Program-made: the position numbers and the translations under genes
Notes under the pieces: model-generated
Told to the model about the DNA's origin: nothing
The model's input: only the letters and a program-made list of their open reading frames with translations
Database searches by the model: none
Assembly (NCBI GenBank): GCA_000504425.1
Contig: KI632513.1
Coordinates: 611,999-675,998, forward strand
DNA from: Rhodopseudomonas palustris JSC-3b
GTDB taxonomy: Bacteria > Pseudomonadota > Alphaproteobacteria > Rhizobiales > Xanthobacteraceae
Reading direction: 5' to 3'
Length of the DNA stretch: 64,000 nt
In this document: positions 28,508 through 35,516 of the stretch, one piece after another
How positions within the stretch are numbered: the stretch's first letter is position 1
Layout of the letters: each line of letters opens with the position of its first letter

Positions 28508-28531
28508 CTCCTTGTAATGCATTACAGGGAG
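28508..28531 (+). promoter_or_regulatory. Hairpin that includes the ribosome site of the small exported protein
   Basis: The 24 bases form two complementary arms, CTCCTTGTAA and TTACAGGGAG, around TGCA; the central 14 bases TGTAATGCATTACA are a perfect palindrome. The 3' arm contains the Shine-Dalgarno sequence (AGGGAGGG) of the gene starting at 28540, so in RNA the hairpin would hide it. In DNA the same palindrome could be a repressor site. Confidence 0.6.
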
Positions 28532-28539
28532 GGTTTGCG

Positions 28540-28746
28540 ATGATCAGAGTAGTTATTGCGGTAATCATTATTGTTCTTTGTTCGCAGGTGGTGGCGACCA
28601 ATTCGTTTGCTCAGAGATCAGGTGTGAAGATGAGTCCGACCGGAGGCATGTGCCCCAAAGGCACGTGCGCGAAGTCGGGCGGTCAGTTCGCGAAGAACAT
28701 CAAGAACTGCTCGCCTGTGAATTGTCGGCTTGGCGGGCCGAGGTAA
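28540..28746 (+). CDS. Small exported cysteine-containing protein, unknown function
   Basis: The 68-residue protein has a signal peptide (VVIAVIIIVLCSQVVATNSFA) and a short basic mature part with four cysteines (MCPKGTCAKSGGQ and NCSPVNC). The ATG at 28540 has a very strong ribosome site AGGGAGGG at 28526-28533, which is also part of a hairpin. It is separated from the chemoreceptor by 260 bases containing two hairpins (28291-28319, and GTGTCCG/CGGACAC at 28417-28442). Base composition is less GC-rich than its neighbours. I know no characterised homologue. Confidence 0.7.
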   Translation: MIRVVIAVIIIVLCSQVVATNSFAQRSGVKMSPTGGMCPKGTCAKSGGQFAKNIKNCSPVNCRLGGPR

Positions 28747-29031
28747 TTACGGCGGACTCTGCGCTCGAGCTGCTAGCGTTTCAATTCAGCGCGACAATTT
28801 GGAGACGAGTTGCCGTTGTTGTAGTGATTACGGATGTACCGTCGATGAGTTGAGAGGCGTCTAAAGGGGGCTTGACGATCCGACGAACGACAAAATGGCG
28901 TTTGACCGCAAAAGGGCAGACGGCGATCAAATTCCACGACGAGCGCGATGCGTGGATCAAACTGCGGACGAAGGACGGTGCGTTGATTTGATGCGCGGCC
29001 GGCTGACTGGAAGACTCTGATCAAACGAAAC

Positions 29032-29108
29032 TGGCGCGCTCGGAGAGATTCGAACTCCCGACCCTCGGAATCGAAATCCGATGCTCTATCCAGCTGAGCT
29101 ACGAGCGC
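29032..29108 (-). tRNA. tRNA-Arg (anticodon TCG)
   Basis: On the minus strand the acceptor arms GCGCTCG / CGAGCGC pair perfectly. The anticodon stem TCGGA/TCCGA encloses the loop TTTCGAT, giving anticodon TCG (reads CGA). The T loop is TTCGAAT. The discriminator G is followed by an encoded CCA (complement of TGG at 29032-29034). It is 77 bases long. Confidence 0.96.
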
Positions 29109-29353
29109 ATGGCTGCCACCATACAGGCGCGCGCCGCAAATGCCAGTCCTGCAGCGGCTATGGGATACCGAATTTCCCCATCTCTTTCAGCAGGGTGAGC
29201 CGGTCGGGCGGCCAGAGCGAGGGCGGGGCGCAAAATTCTGCCGCTTTGCCATGCTTAACGACTTGCTAACACAGTCGGGGCCAGAGTCCTGCCGTCAGGT
29301 GGATGGTCGCTAGGCGCATTCGCCCAAAATCTCAATTTCGGTTCTTTTCGACC

Positions 29354-29794
29354 ATGCGTTGCTTCGTTCTGGCTCTGGTGTTGCCCGCTATCTTGATCTC
29401 GCCCGCGCGGGCCGATCTGCGCATCACCCGCGACCACGGCGGCTATGTCGAGGAATACAAGGCCAAGTATGAGCGCATCCGGCAGAACGGCGAGCGCGTC
29501 ATCATCGATGGCATCTGCAACTCCGCCTGCACGCTGGTGCTCGGCATCGTGCCGAACAACCGGATCTGCGTGACGCCGCGCGCCAGCCTCGGCTTCCACC
29601 AGGCCTATTATGACAAGGCCTATACATTCGGCATCCGGGTCACCAGCGTTGAGGGCACCTCGGACCTGATGGCCTATTATCCGGCGACGGTGAAGGATTG
29701 GATCCGGCGCAATGGCGGCCTGACCCCGGAAATGAAGAAGATCAAGAACGGCACAGATCTCTGGAAGATCGTCGATCCCTGTCCGGGCGAGTAA
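29354..29794 (+). CDS. Exported ClpP/crotonase-fold-like protein (COG3904-like)
   Basis: The 146-residue protein has a signal peptide (MRCFVLALVLPAILISPARA) and a mature domain with GYVEEYKAKYERIRQNGERV, then IDGICNSACTLVLGIVPNNR and ASLGFHQAYYDK. The NSACTL segment after a small strand, followed by a GFH stretch, resembles the Ser-containing active site of periplasmic ClpP-like proteins, and the His is retained. The call to that fold is by motif only. The ATG at 29354 begins the signal peptide; the frame opens earlier at 29303. Downstream is the convergent diguanylate cyclase. Confidence 0.65.
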   Translation: MRCFVLALVLPAILISPARADLRITRDHGGYVEEYKAKYERIRQNGERVIIDGICNSACTLVLGIVPNNRICVTPRASLGFHQAYYDKAYTFGIRVTSVEGTSDLMAYYPATVKDWIRRNGGLTPEMKKIKNGTDLWKIVDPCPGE

Positions 29795-29851
29795 CGAACA
29801 GCCATCATCCGCGCTGGCGGCCTGCGCCGTGCCCAGACCAGGGCAGGGGCG

Positions 29852-31024
29852 TCACGCCGCGACCCGGTCGCGTCCGGTGCGCTTGGCTTCGTAGAGTGCA
29901 CGGTCGGCGCAGCGCAGCGCTTCGATCAGGTCTTCCGACAGTGCCGCGCTATAGGCGCCGATGCTGACGCTGACATAGCATTCGGGGCCAAGGCCCGGAT
30001 GCGGAATCCGTTGTTCGGCCACCAGGCAGCGCAGCCTTTCGCCGACCACCAGCGTTTCCAGCAGATCGGCCTCTGGCAGCACCACCGCGAATTCTTCGCC
30101 GCCATAGCGGATCAGGACGTCGTCGGAGCCGCGCAGCCCTTGCTGCAAAGTGGCGGCGATCTGGCGCAAACATTCGTCGCCATAGAGATGGCCGCAGCGG
30201 TCATTGAGCAGCTTGAAGCGGTCAATGTCGATCATCAGCACGCCATAGCCGGCATAGGGCGCGATCGATCCGGCCAGCCGATCGAGGAAGCCTTCCAGAT
30301 AGCGGCGATTGAAGGCGCCAGTCAGCGGGTCGGTACAGGACAGCAGCGACAGATCGCGGTTGGCGCGGCGCAGCTCCGAGGCGTGGGTGCTATCACGCAC
30401 GCGCAGATCGATGATTTGGGCCAGTTGCCGGTCCTTGCGCCGGCGCAGCAGCAGCGCCCCGGTGGCGGCCACGACGCTGAACAGCGCCAGGTCGAGATTG
30501 GCCAATTGCGGCGGCGAGCGCAGCCCGGTGGCGACAATGGCGGCGACCGCCAGCGCCGCCGTTGCTGTCATCCAATGGGTGATGCGCCATGGCAGCGACG
30601 CCGACAGCGCCGCGCCGAACAACACGAACAGCGTCGCCATCACATAACGGCTGGACTGCGGTTCGCTGGCGAACTGGCCGATCACCGCGCCGACGATCAC
30701 CAGGCTCAGGATCGCCAGCGCCGTCGCCAGCACCGCTGCGCGCATGTTTCGGCTGAAGAGATACAGCGCGAGCCCAGCCAGCACGATCGGCGGCACCACT
30801 GAGAGCCGCAGCGCCAGCGCCCGGCCAAAATGCTGGTCGAGCAGCAGGTGGTCGATCGGGATGGCCGCGAGGTCGACGAAGCCGACCGCGATCAGCAACT
30901 GCGCGATGTGCAGCCGGCGCGGCGGCAGATGATCCGCATCGGAGCCGAGGTCCGACACCGGGTCTGTCGCGGCCAGTTCGGCGTGCATATCCGCCGCCTC
31001 TGATCGTGCGGGATGAGGTTTCAT
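29852..31024 (-). CDS. Membrane-anchored diguanylate cyclase (GGDEF)
   Basis: This 390-residue protein has five or six membrane segments in its first 190 residues and a C-terminal GGDEF domain (about 225-385). The domain includes DPLTGAFNRRYLEGFL, MIDIDRFKLLNDRCGHLYGD and the active-site motif RYGGEEFAVVL, with GGEEF near residue 311. All residues needed to make c-di-GMP from GTP are present. No EAL domain is fused. The inhibitory RxxD site is not obvious. c-di-GMP made here could act on the two PilZ proteins at 61684-62025 and 63467-63826, though nothing links them directly. Confidence 0.93.
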   Translation of the reverse strand: MKPHPARSEAADMHAELAATDPVSDLGSDADHLPPRRLHIAQLLIAVGFVDLAAIPIDHLLLDQHFGRALALRLSVVPPIVLAGLALYLFSRNMRAAVLATALAILSLVIVGAVIGQFASEPQSSRYVMATLFVLFGAALSASLPWRITHWMTATAALAVAAIVATGLRSPPQLANLDLALFSVVAATGALLLRRRKDRQLAQIIDLRVRDSTHASELRRANRDLSLLSCTDPLTGAFNRRYLEGFLDRLAGSIAPYAGYGVLMIDIDRFKLLNDRCGHLYGDECLRQIAATLQQGLRGSDDVLIRYGGEEFAVVLPEADLLETLVVGERLRCLVAEQRIPHPGLGPECYVSVSIGAYSAALSEDLIEALRCADRALYEAKRTGRDRVAA

Positions 31025-31726
31025 CGTTCCTGTTGCGAAGCTGTGCCGCTCAACGGCGGGCCGGAGGATAGAACCCAGAGATCAGATTTCAACGATCGAA
31101 GCCGGTTGCGCCCATGCGGCCAACCTCATGACCAAGGCCGGGTAAAGGACATCGCTGCGATTTAATTCAAATGCCGCGGATCTCATGCTGCGCTGCACGC
31201 GCATACCTTTGGTGGCGGCTGCGCGTTGTGTTCGCCGATACTTTTGCGAAAATCCGCGCCTTTCGACGCGCTCGCAAAGCTCCCGCGACCGCCCTGCGTC
31301 GAGCGGGTTAGGCGCATCAGGAGCAAACGGGCATCAGGAATGAGCGGGCATTACTGATGAACGGCTCGCGTGAATAAGCGACCACCCGGAATGAGCGGCA
31401 TCACGCATCTGCGGCGATCACGCCACCCCCCTTAGAACGAGGCAGCAATCACAACGCCCCAATCGCAGGGCTTAGAACCAGGGCTAAGCGGCCGTCATGC
31501 TTCGCAGGCGATCACAATGCTTCGCGAGCAATCACAGCTCACAAGCGCCCATGGTTGAGCAGCGACTGTGGCTCAGCAGCGATGTCTCAGAAACGTTATG
31601 GCTCGGAGCGCTTTGGGCTCAGAACCAGTCATGGCTGTGGGGGATAAGCTAGGCTCCCCGGGGGCAGCGAGCGATCGGCGGCAGCCTCCGCACGATCGGA
31701 GGCGTCCGCCAATCGGCGCGGCTCCA
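31025..31726. other. Repeat-rich intergenic region
   Basis: These 702 bases carry no supported gene. From about 31320 to 31540 short words recur: GGAATGAGCGG twice (near 31337 and 31388) and CRATCAC five times. A tandem pair of imperfect 20-base units lies at 31498-31517 and 31518-31537. A hairpin GCCTCCG/CGGAGGC at 31684-31703 lies just beyond the end of the H1-like gene on the minus strand and could terminate it. Confidence 0.5.
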
Positions 31727-32122
31727 TCAGCGCTTGGTCTTTTTCGCCTTCTTGGCCTTTTTGACGGTCTTTTTGGCGGTCTTCTTCGGGGCCTTCTTGG
31801 TCGCCTTTTTGGCTGCCTTCTTGGTGGCCTTTTTGGCCGACTTCTTGGCGGTGGTCTTGGTCGCCTTCTTGGCTGCCTTCTTCGTGGCTTTCTTGGTGGC
31901 CTTCTTCGTCGCCTTCTTAGTGGCCTTCTTTGCAGCCTTCTTGGCGGTCTTCTTCGCGGCCTTCTTGGCGGAGGTCTTCGCCTTCGCGGCCTTCTTGGCC
32001 TTCTTCGCCGAGGTCTTCGTCGCGACCTTCTTGGCAGCGCGGCGCGTCTTCTTGACGGGCTTGGCGGCTGACTGATCGGCGGCGTCGCCGGCTACTTCCA
32101 AGTTGGGTGTATCATCGTCCAT
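31727..32122 (-). CDS. Lysine/alanine-rich histone-H1-like protein
   Basis: The protein has 131 residues. After an acidic leader (MDDDTPNLEVAGDAADQ) nearly everything is Lys, Ala and Thr in repeated units such as KKATKKA, KKTAKK and KKSAKK, ending KKAKKAKKTKR. It resembles the C-terminal domain of eukaryotic histone H1 and bacterial H1-like proteins (HctA/BpH1 type, AlgP-like), which bind DNA non-specifically and may compact the nucleoid. Repeat number in such genes is prone to change by slippage. The complementary strand is also open for over 300 bases, but only because of the repeat composition. Confidence 0.85.
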   Translation of the reverse strand: MDDDTPNLEVAGDAADQSAAKPVKKTRRAAKKVATKTSAKKAKKAAKAKTSAKKAAKKTAKKAAKKATKKATKKATKKATKKAAKKATKTTAKKSAKKATKKAAKKATKKAPKKTAKKTVKKAKKAKKTKR

Positions 32123-32216
32123 GTAATCCCCCAGGGTTCTGATCGTTCGTCATAGTTCGATCAGAAATGAACGTTAGCCGATTCGTAGCAACTGTGTTGC
32201 AGCTGGCAAGCCACTA

Positions 32217-33668
32217 TTAGTTCTTGCGCACAGTTGCGTAAGCGGCGAGCGCGCGATCGCGGCCTTGGCGGTGATCAACGATCGGGGCGGGGTAGTTCTG
32301 ATCGAGCACCACGCCCGCGGAAGCCAGCTCCAGCGGCGTTGCCGTCCACGGCTGATGAATGATCGCTGCCGGCAGCCGGGCCAGTTCGGGGACGAAGCGC
32401 CGGACATAGTCGCCGTTAGGATCAAACTTCTCACCCTGCAGGATCGGGTTGAACACGCGGAAATACGGCGCAGCGTCCGCGCCGCATCCCGCTACCCATT
32501 GCCAGTTGCCGGGATTGCTGCCGGGATCGGCGTCAACCAAGGTGTCCCAAAACCATTGTTCGCCATCGCGCCAGTCGATCAGCAGGTGTTTGACCAGGAA
32601 GGATGCGACCACCATGCGAACACGGTTATGCATCGTCCCGGTCTGCCAGAGCTCGCGCATGCCGGCATCGACGATCGGATAGCCGGTCAGCCCGCGCTGC
32701 CAGGCGCGTAGCGCGGCGGCATCGCTGCGCCAGGGGAAGCGATCGAAGGCGGGTTGCAGGTTGCGCGTCATCAGCTCGGGATGATCGAACAGCAGATGCC
32801 GGCAGAAGTCGCGCCAGCCGAGTTCGCTCAGGAATTTGTCGACGTCGGCGCTGATCGCCGGCTGTGCTGCGGCCGCAAAGCGCGCGGCGTGCCAGATCTG
32901 CCGCGGGCTGATCTCGCCAAAGCGCAGATGCGGCGACAGCCGCGAAGTGGCGTCGCGGTCGGGACGGTCGCGGTCACTGGCATAGCCGGCGACCGCGTTG
33001 TCGAGGAAGGTTTGCAGCGCTTGTTGCGCACCCGCTTCGCCGGGCTTCCAGCTGGCGCGTAGTCCGCCGGCCCAGTCCGGTGCGCTCGGTTCGAGCTGCC
33101 AGGCCTCAAGGTGATCACTGGCCTGCGCCGGCGCAGCGGTCAGCCTGGCCGGCGCTGCGAGCGGCTGCGGCGGGGCGCCGAGCGCCAGCACGCGCTTCCA
33201 GAACGGGGTGAATACTTTGAGGCCGCGGCCATCCTTGTTGCGGATCGCTTCCGGGGCGGCGAGCAGGTCTCCCGCATGCTGATGGACGGCGATGCCGATC
33301 GCAGCACACCGCGCCGTCAGCTCCGCCGCCACGGCACGGTGCTCCGTCATGGCGATGTCGTTGAAGTACACCGCCTCGGCGCCGCTGTGCTGGGCCAGTT
33401 CGGTGATGATCGCCGCCGCTGCGCCGCGGCGCAGCACGAGATCGGCACCGGCCGCCGACAGGCTGCGTTGCAGGCTGCGCAGCGACTGCGCCAGCCACCA
33501 GCGGCTGGCGCCACCATGCGGCCGGATGCCCGCGCTCACTTCATCAAGCACGAACACGCACAACAGCGGGCGCCCGGTGCGGGCGGCGGCGGCGAGCGCA
33601 GGATGGTCCGAAAGCCGCAGATCATCGCGAAACCAGACGATCACGGGGCGGGGCGAGGCGGAAGTCAT
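32217..33668 (-). CDS. phrB: Deoxyribodipyrimidine photolyase (class I)
   Basis: The 483-residue light-driven DNA repair enzyme splits cyclobutane pyrimidine dimers using FAD. The N-terminal antenna-binding domain begins VIVWFRDDLRLSDHPAL. The C-terminal FAD domain contains ELGWRDFCRHLLF, FPWRSDAAALRAWQRGLTGY, VDAGMRELWQTGTMHNR, VRMVVASFLVKHLLIDWR and the WQWVAGCGADAAPYFRVFNP segment. These match microbial class I photolyases, not cryptochrome-like DASH forms. The start ATG at 33668 is unambiguous. The upstream gene is divergent. Confidence 0.95.
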   Translation of the reverse strand: MTSASPRPVIVWFRDDLRLSDHPALAAAARTGRPLLCVFVLDEVSAGIRPHGGASRWWLAQSLRSLQRSLSAAGADLVLRRGAAAAIITELAQHSGAEAVYFNDIAMTEHRAVAAELTARCAAIGIAVHQHAGDLLAAPEAIRNKDGRGLKVFTPFWKRVLALGAPPQPLAAPARLTAAPAQASDHLEAWQLEPSAPDWAGGLRASWKPGEAGAQQALQTFLDNAVAGYASDRDRPDRDATSRLSPHLRFGEISPRQIWHAARFAAAAQPAISADVDKFLSELGWRDFCRHLLFDHPELMTRNLQPAFDRFPWRSDAAALRAWQRGLTGYPIVDAGMRELWQTGTMHNRVRMVVASFLVKHLLIDWRDGEQWFWDTLVDADPGSNPGNWQWVAGCGADAAPYFRVFNPILQGEKFDPNGDYVRRFVPELARLPAAIIHQPWTATPLELASAGVVLDQNYPAPIVDHRQGRDRALAAYATVRKN

Positions 33669-33775
33669 GGAGGCTGTCTGTCTTTCTATCCGGGCAATTC
33701 AGTCGTTCGGCGCTGCAACCAAACGCGATGTCGCGCGTAGCTTCGGAACCGACGATCCGAACACGGGAGGCCGAA

Positions 33776-34177
33776 GTGAAGCGCAACGCAATTCTCTACC
33801 TGGCAACGTTCTTGATCCTCATTCCAGTCGACTTCCTGTTTCTCGGCGTCGTCGCGAAGAACTTTTTTGCCGAACAGGTCGGCAGCATGCTCGGCGAGGT
33901 CAGGCTGTTGCCAGCGGTGATGTTCTATCTGCTCTACGTTCTGGGTGTGCTGGTTTTCGTCAACGGGGCGGCCGATGCCACCTGGCAGTCGGCGCTCACC
34001 AAGGGCGCGCTGTTCGGGCTGTTCTGCTACGCGACCTTTGAGCTGACCGCGATGGCGCTGCTCAAGCACTGGAGCTGGCCGGTGGTGGCGCTCGATATTT
34101 CCTGGGGCGCGTTCATGACCGCGGTGTCGGCGACGCTGGCGCTGTTGGTGGCGGACTGGCTGGCGCCACGCGCTTAA
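33776..34177 (+). CDS. DUF2177 family membrane protein
   Basis: The 133-residue protein has four predicted membrane helices and the DUF2177 signatures YLATFLILIPVDFLFLG, FYLLYVLGVLVFV, KGALFGLFCYATFELTAMAL and a central W-rich loop before VALDISWGAFMT. Function of the family is unknown. I chose the GTG at 33776, which has GGAGG about 7 bases upstream; an ATG at 33728 in frame would add 16 polar residues. It is divergent from the photolyase gene and followed by a hairpin. Confidence 0.85.
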   Translation: MKRNAILYLATFLILIPVDFLFLGVVAKNFFAEQVGSMLGEVRLLPAVMFYLLYVLGVLVFVNGAADATWQSALTKGALFGLFCYATFELTAMALLKHWSWPVVALDISWGAFMTAVSATLALLVADWLAPRA

Positions 34178-34280
34178 GCCAGAACGCGCTGTCGAGGCAG
34201 GGTGGCCGAGGCGGCGCGGGCGGGGCAGGGGTGCGCTGTGCGACGGCGTGCCGCAGAAATCGCTACAGCATTGAAATGTA

Positions 34281-34308
34281 ACGCCGTTCGCGCTTTTGCG
34301 AGCGGCGT
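34281..34308 (+). terminator. Hairpin after the DUF2177 gene
   Basis: ACGCCGTTCGC pairs with GCGAGCGGCGT (one G-T pair) around GCTTTT, in the 388-base gap before the next plus-strand gene. The remainder of that gap (34309-34565) shows nothing else I can name apart from a purine-rich ribosome site. Confidence 0.45.
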
Positions 34309-34565
34309 GTCGGCGCGCGTCGCGGTCCGGCGCCTCGGCTCCCAAATCATTCCCGGTTTTTGCCGCGATTAAGCCGCCGAGCCACGGCACATCAGGGCCA
34401 CAACGCCCCGGGCCAATGACACCGCACAAAGCGGCGACCACGAGCCCGATATTTGTTTCCGGCGAGGTTCGACCAAAGTCGATGGACTTAACGGATCGTT
34501 CACGTCGGCGTGGAAAATCCGGGGATGGAAAGCCAGAAGCGCAAAGATCGAGAAAAGAGTACGAC

Positions 34566-35141
34566 ATGACTTCCTTAGCCCTAGCCGAACGGATCGGCGA
34601 CATTGATCCGGCCAAGATCGCGGACCGCTATACGGCGGCGCTGGCGCTCGGCATCGTGCGTGACGGGGTGATCACCGGCGAAGGACCGACCACCAAGGGA
34701 CGGATTCACTATTCCCGCGCGCTCGACGTCGAGGACGCGGTGCTGTGCGCCAAAATCCTGACCGCGACTGCGGTCGAAAAGCAGCCGGTCAGCCGCGCTG
34801 AGGCGGAGGCGCTGTTCGAGATCGACGCCGCGGCCACCGAGCGCAGCGACGACGGCTTGTTCGATGACCTGTTCGCCAAGGCGGTGGTGCATCACGCCGC
34901 GTCGGCCTCCGGCCTGCCGGTGCCGTCGCGTGCCATTGCGCTCGCCCCGGAAACGGCGATCGAAAGCTGGGCGCCGCCGCAGGCCGGCAATGTCAACACC
35001 GAGGTGCTGGAGTGGATTTCTCGGCAGATGCGCAGCAGCCGCCGCAGCAATCACCGGCTGGAGCGCCTGGTGGGCGCGCTGGTCGGCGCCGCGACGCTGC
35101 CGATGGTGCAATCGCCCGGAATCATGGATTTCGGCATGTAA
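34566..35141 (+). CDS. Conserved protein of unknown function
   Basis: This protein of 191 residues has no signal peptide and no membrane segment. It is rich in Ala, Glu and Asp in the middle (AEALFEIDAAATERSDDG), followed by LFDDLFAKAVVHHAASASG, which resembles TerB-like helices, and a C-terminus with RRSNHRLERLVGALVGAA. I do not recognise a named domain with confidence. The ATG at 34566 is preceded by GAAAAGAG. It is followed by a strong terminator and stands alone. Confidence 0.75.
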   Translation: MTSLALAERIGDIDPAKIADRYTAALALGIVRDGVITGEGPTTKGRIHYSRALDVEDAVLCAKILTATAVEKQPVSRAEAEALFEIDAAATERSDDGLFDDLFAKAVVHHAASASGLPVPSRAIALAPETAIESWAPPQAGNVNTEVLEWISRQMRSSRRSNHRLERLVGALVGAATLPMVQSPGIMDFGM

Positions 35142-35180
35142 GCGCGGCACGCGCTGTGCCGAGCAGGCGATCAGACGGAA

Positions 35181-35208
35181 AACGGCGGGCCCAGCGGCCC
35201 GCCGTTTT
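35181..35208 (+). terminator. Rho-independent terminator
   Basis: A perfect 11-bp stem AACGGCGGGCC / GGCCCGCCGTT with the loop CAGC runs into TTTTGTTGTT. It lies 40 bases after the unknown gene. The remaining bases up to 35516 lead to pccA; the word TTGCAAAT occurs at 35503-35510, just ahead of the pccA start. Confidence 0.85.
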
Positions 35209-35516
35209 GTTGTTCACAGCAATAAAACGCCGGCAGAGCGCGGCGCCGGCGCAATATTGCATTCCAGCATCGCGGCCTTGAGACATAAACAGTTGCGATG
35301 CTTCGCAATCTGGGCGAAAGCCGTGGGCAACATCGCTGAGACTCCGCCAAGTCCTGCTGCGGTTGCAGTTCACTGCACGTCTTCCTTGCCGAAAGTCGTG
35401 TCCAGAATTGTCAACTCGCGGCAATATTTGGGTTTTCTCGGCGGCCGAATTGTTACAAAGCTACCGCCGGCCTCCCGTCGGGAAGCGAACCACGCCTTAG
35501 GGTTGCAAATAAGCAC

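Noticed and set aside
31734-32075. Phe/Leu/Ala-rich frame opposite the H1-like gene that looks like a membrane protein
   Set aside because: It is the complement of Lys/Ala codons (AAG reads as CTT). The minus-strand protein belongs to a known type.
34566-35141. Confident TerB-domain assignment for the unknown protein
   Set aside because: Only one short helix resembles TerB; the metal-binding acidic motifs are not clear.
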